In this document: in pieces, positions 52,872 to 54,906 of the stretch | How the letters are laid out: every line of letters begins with the position of its first letter | Position numbering within the stretch: the stretch's first letter is position 1 | Origin: Deltaproteobacteria bacterium | GTDB taxonomy: Bacteria > Desulfobacterota > Syntrophobacteria > BM002 | Length of the DNA: 54,906 nt | Assembly (NCBI GenBank): GCA_022340905.1 | Contig: JAJDNB010000044.1 | Location: forward strand, 1-54,906 | Direction: 5' to 3' | Made by a program: the position numbers and the translations under genes | Notes under the pieces: generated by a model | The model's input: the letters and a program-made list of their open reading frames with translations, nothing else | What the model was told of the DNA's origin: nothing | Database searches by the model: none

Positions 52872-53678
52872 ATGCCAGCGGGATATTACGTGCAAATGAT
52901 GACCGGTTTTTGTGGCCGCTGGATCATCCAAAAGCTGAGTCGCCTTGGAGAACTTTTAGGTTTTTTTGTTGTTTGTCTCAAGACCGCTTTACGGTATCGG
53001 ACTACGGGTCAAAGGCTCATGGCTCGTACGTTTGTCCAACAAATCTATTTTACTGGGGTCCAGTCACTTGAGCTCATCTGCTTTATTGCTCTGCTAGTGG
53101 GCGGGCTGGTGGTGATTCAGGGAATAGCCCAGCTTACGCGGGTGGGAAGCCGCAATGTCTTGGCATCCCTGTTGACCGTTGTAATAATTCGCGAGGTGGG
53201 GCCGCTGCTTACTGCGGTCGTAGTTATTCTTAGGTCCGGTTCGGCCATAGCAATCGAAATGGGGTACATGACGGTGCTCGGTGAGATTGAAAGCATCGAG
53301 ATGCAGGGCATTGATCCGCTCCATTTTTTGGCAATACCAAGGTTGGTGGGTGTTACTGTGGCCGTGGTTAGCCTTATCGTATTTTTCAACGTGGTGAGCA
53401 TCATTGGGGGATTCGTCGCAGCCTGGGCCCTGGTTGATATTCCATTTTGGGCACTTTTCTACGATCTGGCCCGAGCGATAGACGGAATAGACATCATTGT
53501 GGGATCGGTGAAAGCAGTGATGTTTGGTGTGACCATAGCATTGGTCTGCATGTATCACGGATTCAGGACGGGCGAAGCTATCACCGACATTCCCCCGCAG
53601 GTATCCCGAGCCATGGTGGATTGCTTCATTCTCTGCACATTCTTTAATGTTTTGATTTCGGCGCTGTTCTACCTGTGA
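52872..53678 (+). CDS. Second MlaE-type permease
   Basis: 268 residues from an ATG with AGGATAGAC upstream; the frame is open to 52830. It has the MlaE hallmarks FVQQIYFTGVQSLELICFIA, RVGSRNVLASLLTVVIIREV, GPLLTAVVVILRSGSAIAIE and IESIEMQGIDPLHFLAIPRL with five or six membrane helices. It is only distantly similar to the mlaE of the other operon (for example RSGSAIAIE in place of RAGSAMTAE). It starts a second MCE system, followed by a pseudo-ATPase and an MlaD. Confidence 0.88.
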   Translation: MPAGYYVQMMTGFCGRWIIQKLSRLGELLGFFVVCLKTALRYRTTGQRLMARTFVQQIYFTGVQSLELICFIALLVGGLVVIQGIAQLTRVGSRNVLASLLTVVIIREVGPLLTAVVVILRSGSAIAIEMGYMTVLGEIESIEMQGIDPLHFLAIPRLVGVTVAVVSLIVFFNVVSIIGGFVAAWALVDIPFWALFYDLARAIDGIDIIVGSVKAVMFGVTIALVCMYHGFRTGEAITDIPPQVSRAMVDCFILCTFFNVLISALFYL

Positions 53679-53756
53679 TGGTATTTCATTATTTATTCTC
53701 AACGGCCATTGCAGGGAGTTGGAGAGGATGCCCGAGCACGAGTCAACAGGAAATAT

Positions 53757-53848
53757 TGGATGTGAGATCTGAGATCTGAGATGTGGGATATAAATCCCTA
53801 AAGAAATGCTAACTCTCACTTCACAAATCACACATCCCACATCTGTTG
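53757..53848. repeat. Inverted GATCTGAGATGTGGGAT element before the pseudo-ATPase gene
   Basis: TTGGATGTGAGATCTGAGAT and GAGATGTGGGATATAAATCC on the left, CACAAATCACACATCCCACA on the right, ending TCTGTTG. It interrupts the spacer between the MlaE and MlaF-like genes. Confidence 0.7.
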
Positions 53849-54670
53849 CCTGAGCCAAAACCTCTGCTTGAAAATCAGCGTTTGTCCAGCGTCAAAGGGA
53901 GTGTTGAGATAGTGAAAGAGCCGCTTATTTCAGCTGATAACCTTGAGTACTGTGAGGAGGACGGCAAGTGCCTCTTCACTGAGGTTTCATTTCACCTAGA
54001 GTGGGGGCAACGAGGGGTGTTGCTGGCTGAGCCTCACCGCTGTGCCAATATTTTGCTGAAGATCTGTGCTACTCTGCTCGAGCCAACAAATGGGTCGATT
54101 TCGTGGTTCGGCGGCAACGCGGAAGAGCCGGACGAAAAATGGCTGCCCTATGTGCGCAGGCGCATTGGCTTCGTTCATCGGGAGACGTCTCTGATCAGCA
54201 ACATGACCATCCTGGACAACATCAGCCTTGGGTTTCAGTACCACGAGGAACTGAGTCGGGAGCAGGCTTACGATAGAGTAACCGAGACATTGAAGCAGTT
54301 TGAGCTTTTTGACTACAGATTCTTGCGGCCGGCCGAACTCACCTTCGAACAAAGACGCTTGGCAGTCTACGCCAGAGAACTGATAAAGAAACCCCAACTT
54401 TTTTTGTTGGAACACCCTTCCTTGGACTTGGGAGAACGGGTTTACAGTTTCCTAATAGAGGTTTTTAAAACTTGCAGCATGGAAGATGGCTGCGGCTTTC
54501 TTGTGGCCAGCATGATACCTGAAGTCGTCAATCGTTGGGGAGACTGGGTAATGGTATTCGACCAGGGTCGATGTCGACATTTTGAGGTGGGTCAATTTGA
54601 TCCCTCGATCTACCGGGAGTCCATGAGGCGGCGAGGTGCCACCTTATCCAGAGAATGGAGAAACGGATGA
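53846..54670 (+). CDS. MlaF-like ABC protein lacking all ATPase motifs
   Basis: 274 residues from a TTG that lies at the end of a repeat element; a GTG at codon 23 with GGGAG upstream is a plausible real start. The fold of an MCE ATPase is clear (ISADNLEYCEEDGKCLFTEV, RRRIGFVHRETSLISNMTIL followed by DNISLGF). Walker A is AEPHRCAN (61-68) instead of GxxGxGKS, signature LSGGQ is LTFEQ (165-169), Walker B DEP is LEHP (188-191) and the switch His is lost (VASMIPEVV). The frame is intact with no frameshift, so it looks like a pseudo-ATPase rather than a decayed gene. It overlaps the MlaD ATG by ATGA. Confidence 0.85.
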   Translation: MPEPKPLLENQRLSSVKGSVEIVKEPLISADNLEYCEEDGKCLFTEVSFHLEWGQRGVLLAEPHRCANILLKICATLLEPTNGSISWFGGNAEEPDEKWLPYVRRRIGFVHRETSLISNMTILDNISLGFQYHEELSREQAYDRVTETLKQFELFDYRFLRPAELTFEQRRLAVYARELIKKPQLFLLEHPSLDLGERVYSFLIEVFKTCSMEDGCGFLVASMIPEVVNRWGDWVMVFDQGRCRHFEVGQFDPSIYRESMRRRGATLSREWRNG

Positions 54671-54906
54671 GACTCCAGTACACCACTATGGAAAGGATGA
54701 CCGGGGCTTTTATTCTCCTGACCCTGTTGGTTTTTTTATTTACCGTTGCCGTAGTAGGACGTGGCAAGAATTGGTTTCGCAAGCACGTTGTTTTCTATAC
54801 AACCTTCAATGAAGGCTACAATCTCGTTTCAGGTTCGAGGGTGAAACTGCTGGGAACAGATATCGGCAGTGTGGTGGAGGTGGGACTGTCTGAAAGTAAC
54901 CAAGCG
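54667..54906 (+). CDS. MlaD-like MCE protein, partial
   Basis: First 80 residues; the gene runs off the right edge. An N-terminal membrane helix (TGAFILLTLLVFLFTVAVVG) is followed by the start of an MCE domain, FYTTFNEGYNLVSGSRVKLL then GTDIGSVVEV. The ATG overlaps the pseudo-ATPase stop. It is probably the substrate-binding MCE subunit of the second system; the number of MCE domains is not visible. Confidence 0.88.
   Translation, partial: MRLQYTTMERMTGAFILLTLLVFLFTVAVVGRGKNWFRKHVVFYTTFNEGYNLVSGSRVKLLGTDIGSVVEVGLSESNQA

Noticed and set aside
53094..53858. 254-aa minus-strand frame opposite the second MlaE gene
   Set aside because: His/Asn-rich antisense shadow of a clear permease gene. It begins in a repeat and has no known domain.

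Overview
The window is a chromosomal segment of a Gram-negative bacterium, most likely a Desulfobacterota (former Deltaproteobacteria) lineage. The pointers are the gene order rpsB-tsf-pyrH-frr-uppS-cdsA-dxr-rseP-tsaB, several outer-membrane and Mla/Pqi lipid-transport genes, a GAF/AAA+/Fis sigma-54 activator, bactofilin next to an M23 peptidase, CooT, and apparent selenocysteine use. Base composition is balanced. Nothing looks like a prophage, insertion sequence or CRISPR array. Intergenic DNA is unusual: almost every spacer is packed with short word-like repeats.

Layout. 1-540 (minus): start of acetolactate synthase (ilvB) and a DUF465 protein. 788-9730 (minus): translation and envelope cluster, read rpsB to tsaB, with a likely promoter and structured leader before rpsB. 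10017-17657 (minus): WbqC-like protein, argJ, secA, an ArgA-like acetyltransferase and a sigma-54 activator. 18148-20531 (plus): M23 peptidase, bactofilin and a membrane protein. 20671-30593: eIF2B-like protein, Nudix protein, M16 protease, CooT, glpX plus a class II aldolase, an unknown 175-aa protein and DUF3015. 30609-37737: DUF4105 outer-membrane protein, a MinD-like ATPase with a J/HTH protein, MipA/OmpV, then archease and RtcB. 38129-47586 (minus): Gre-like factor, RsbW-like kinase, and two lipid-transport operons (mlaE-D-C-A and pqiA-pqiA-pqiB-pqiC-mlaF). 48091-54906: pgk, a DjlA-like protein, a LysM lipoprotein, tRNA-Lys and tRNA-Arg, a DJ-1/PfpI protein, and the start of another MCE transporter (MlaE, an ATPase-dead MlaF, MlaD).

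The strongest finding is that rtcB is interrupted by an in-frame TGA exactly at its universal metal-binding cysteine. A perfect 8-bp hairpin with a G-containing loop follows 14 nt later, as expected of a bacterial SECIS. This predicts an RNA ligase with selenocysteine at its catalytic metal site, encoded just downstream of its activator archease.

Other points of note are an MlaF ATPase fused to a dead GGDEF domain, an MlaF paralogue that has lost every ATPase motif, a GreA-like factor lacking its catalytic acids, a J-like domain without HPD fused to a RodZ-type HTH, a terminator embedded in the start of the DUF4105 gene, and a mosaic of intergenic repeats that recur in a fixed order.
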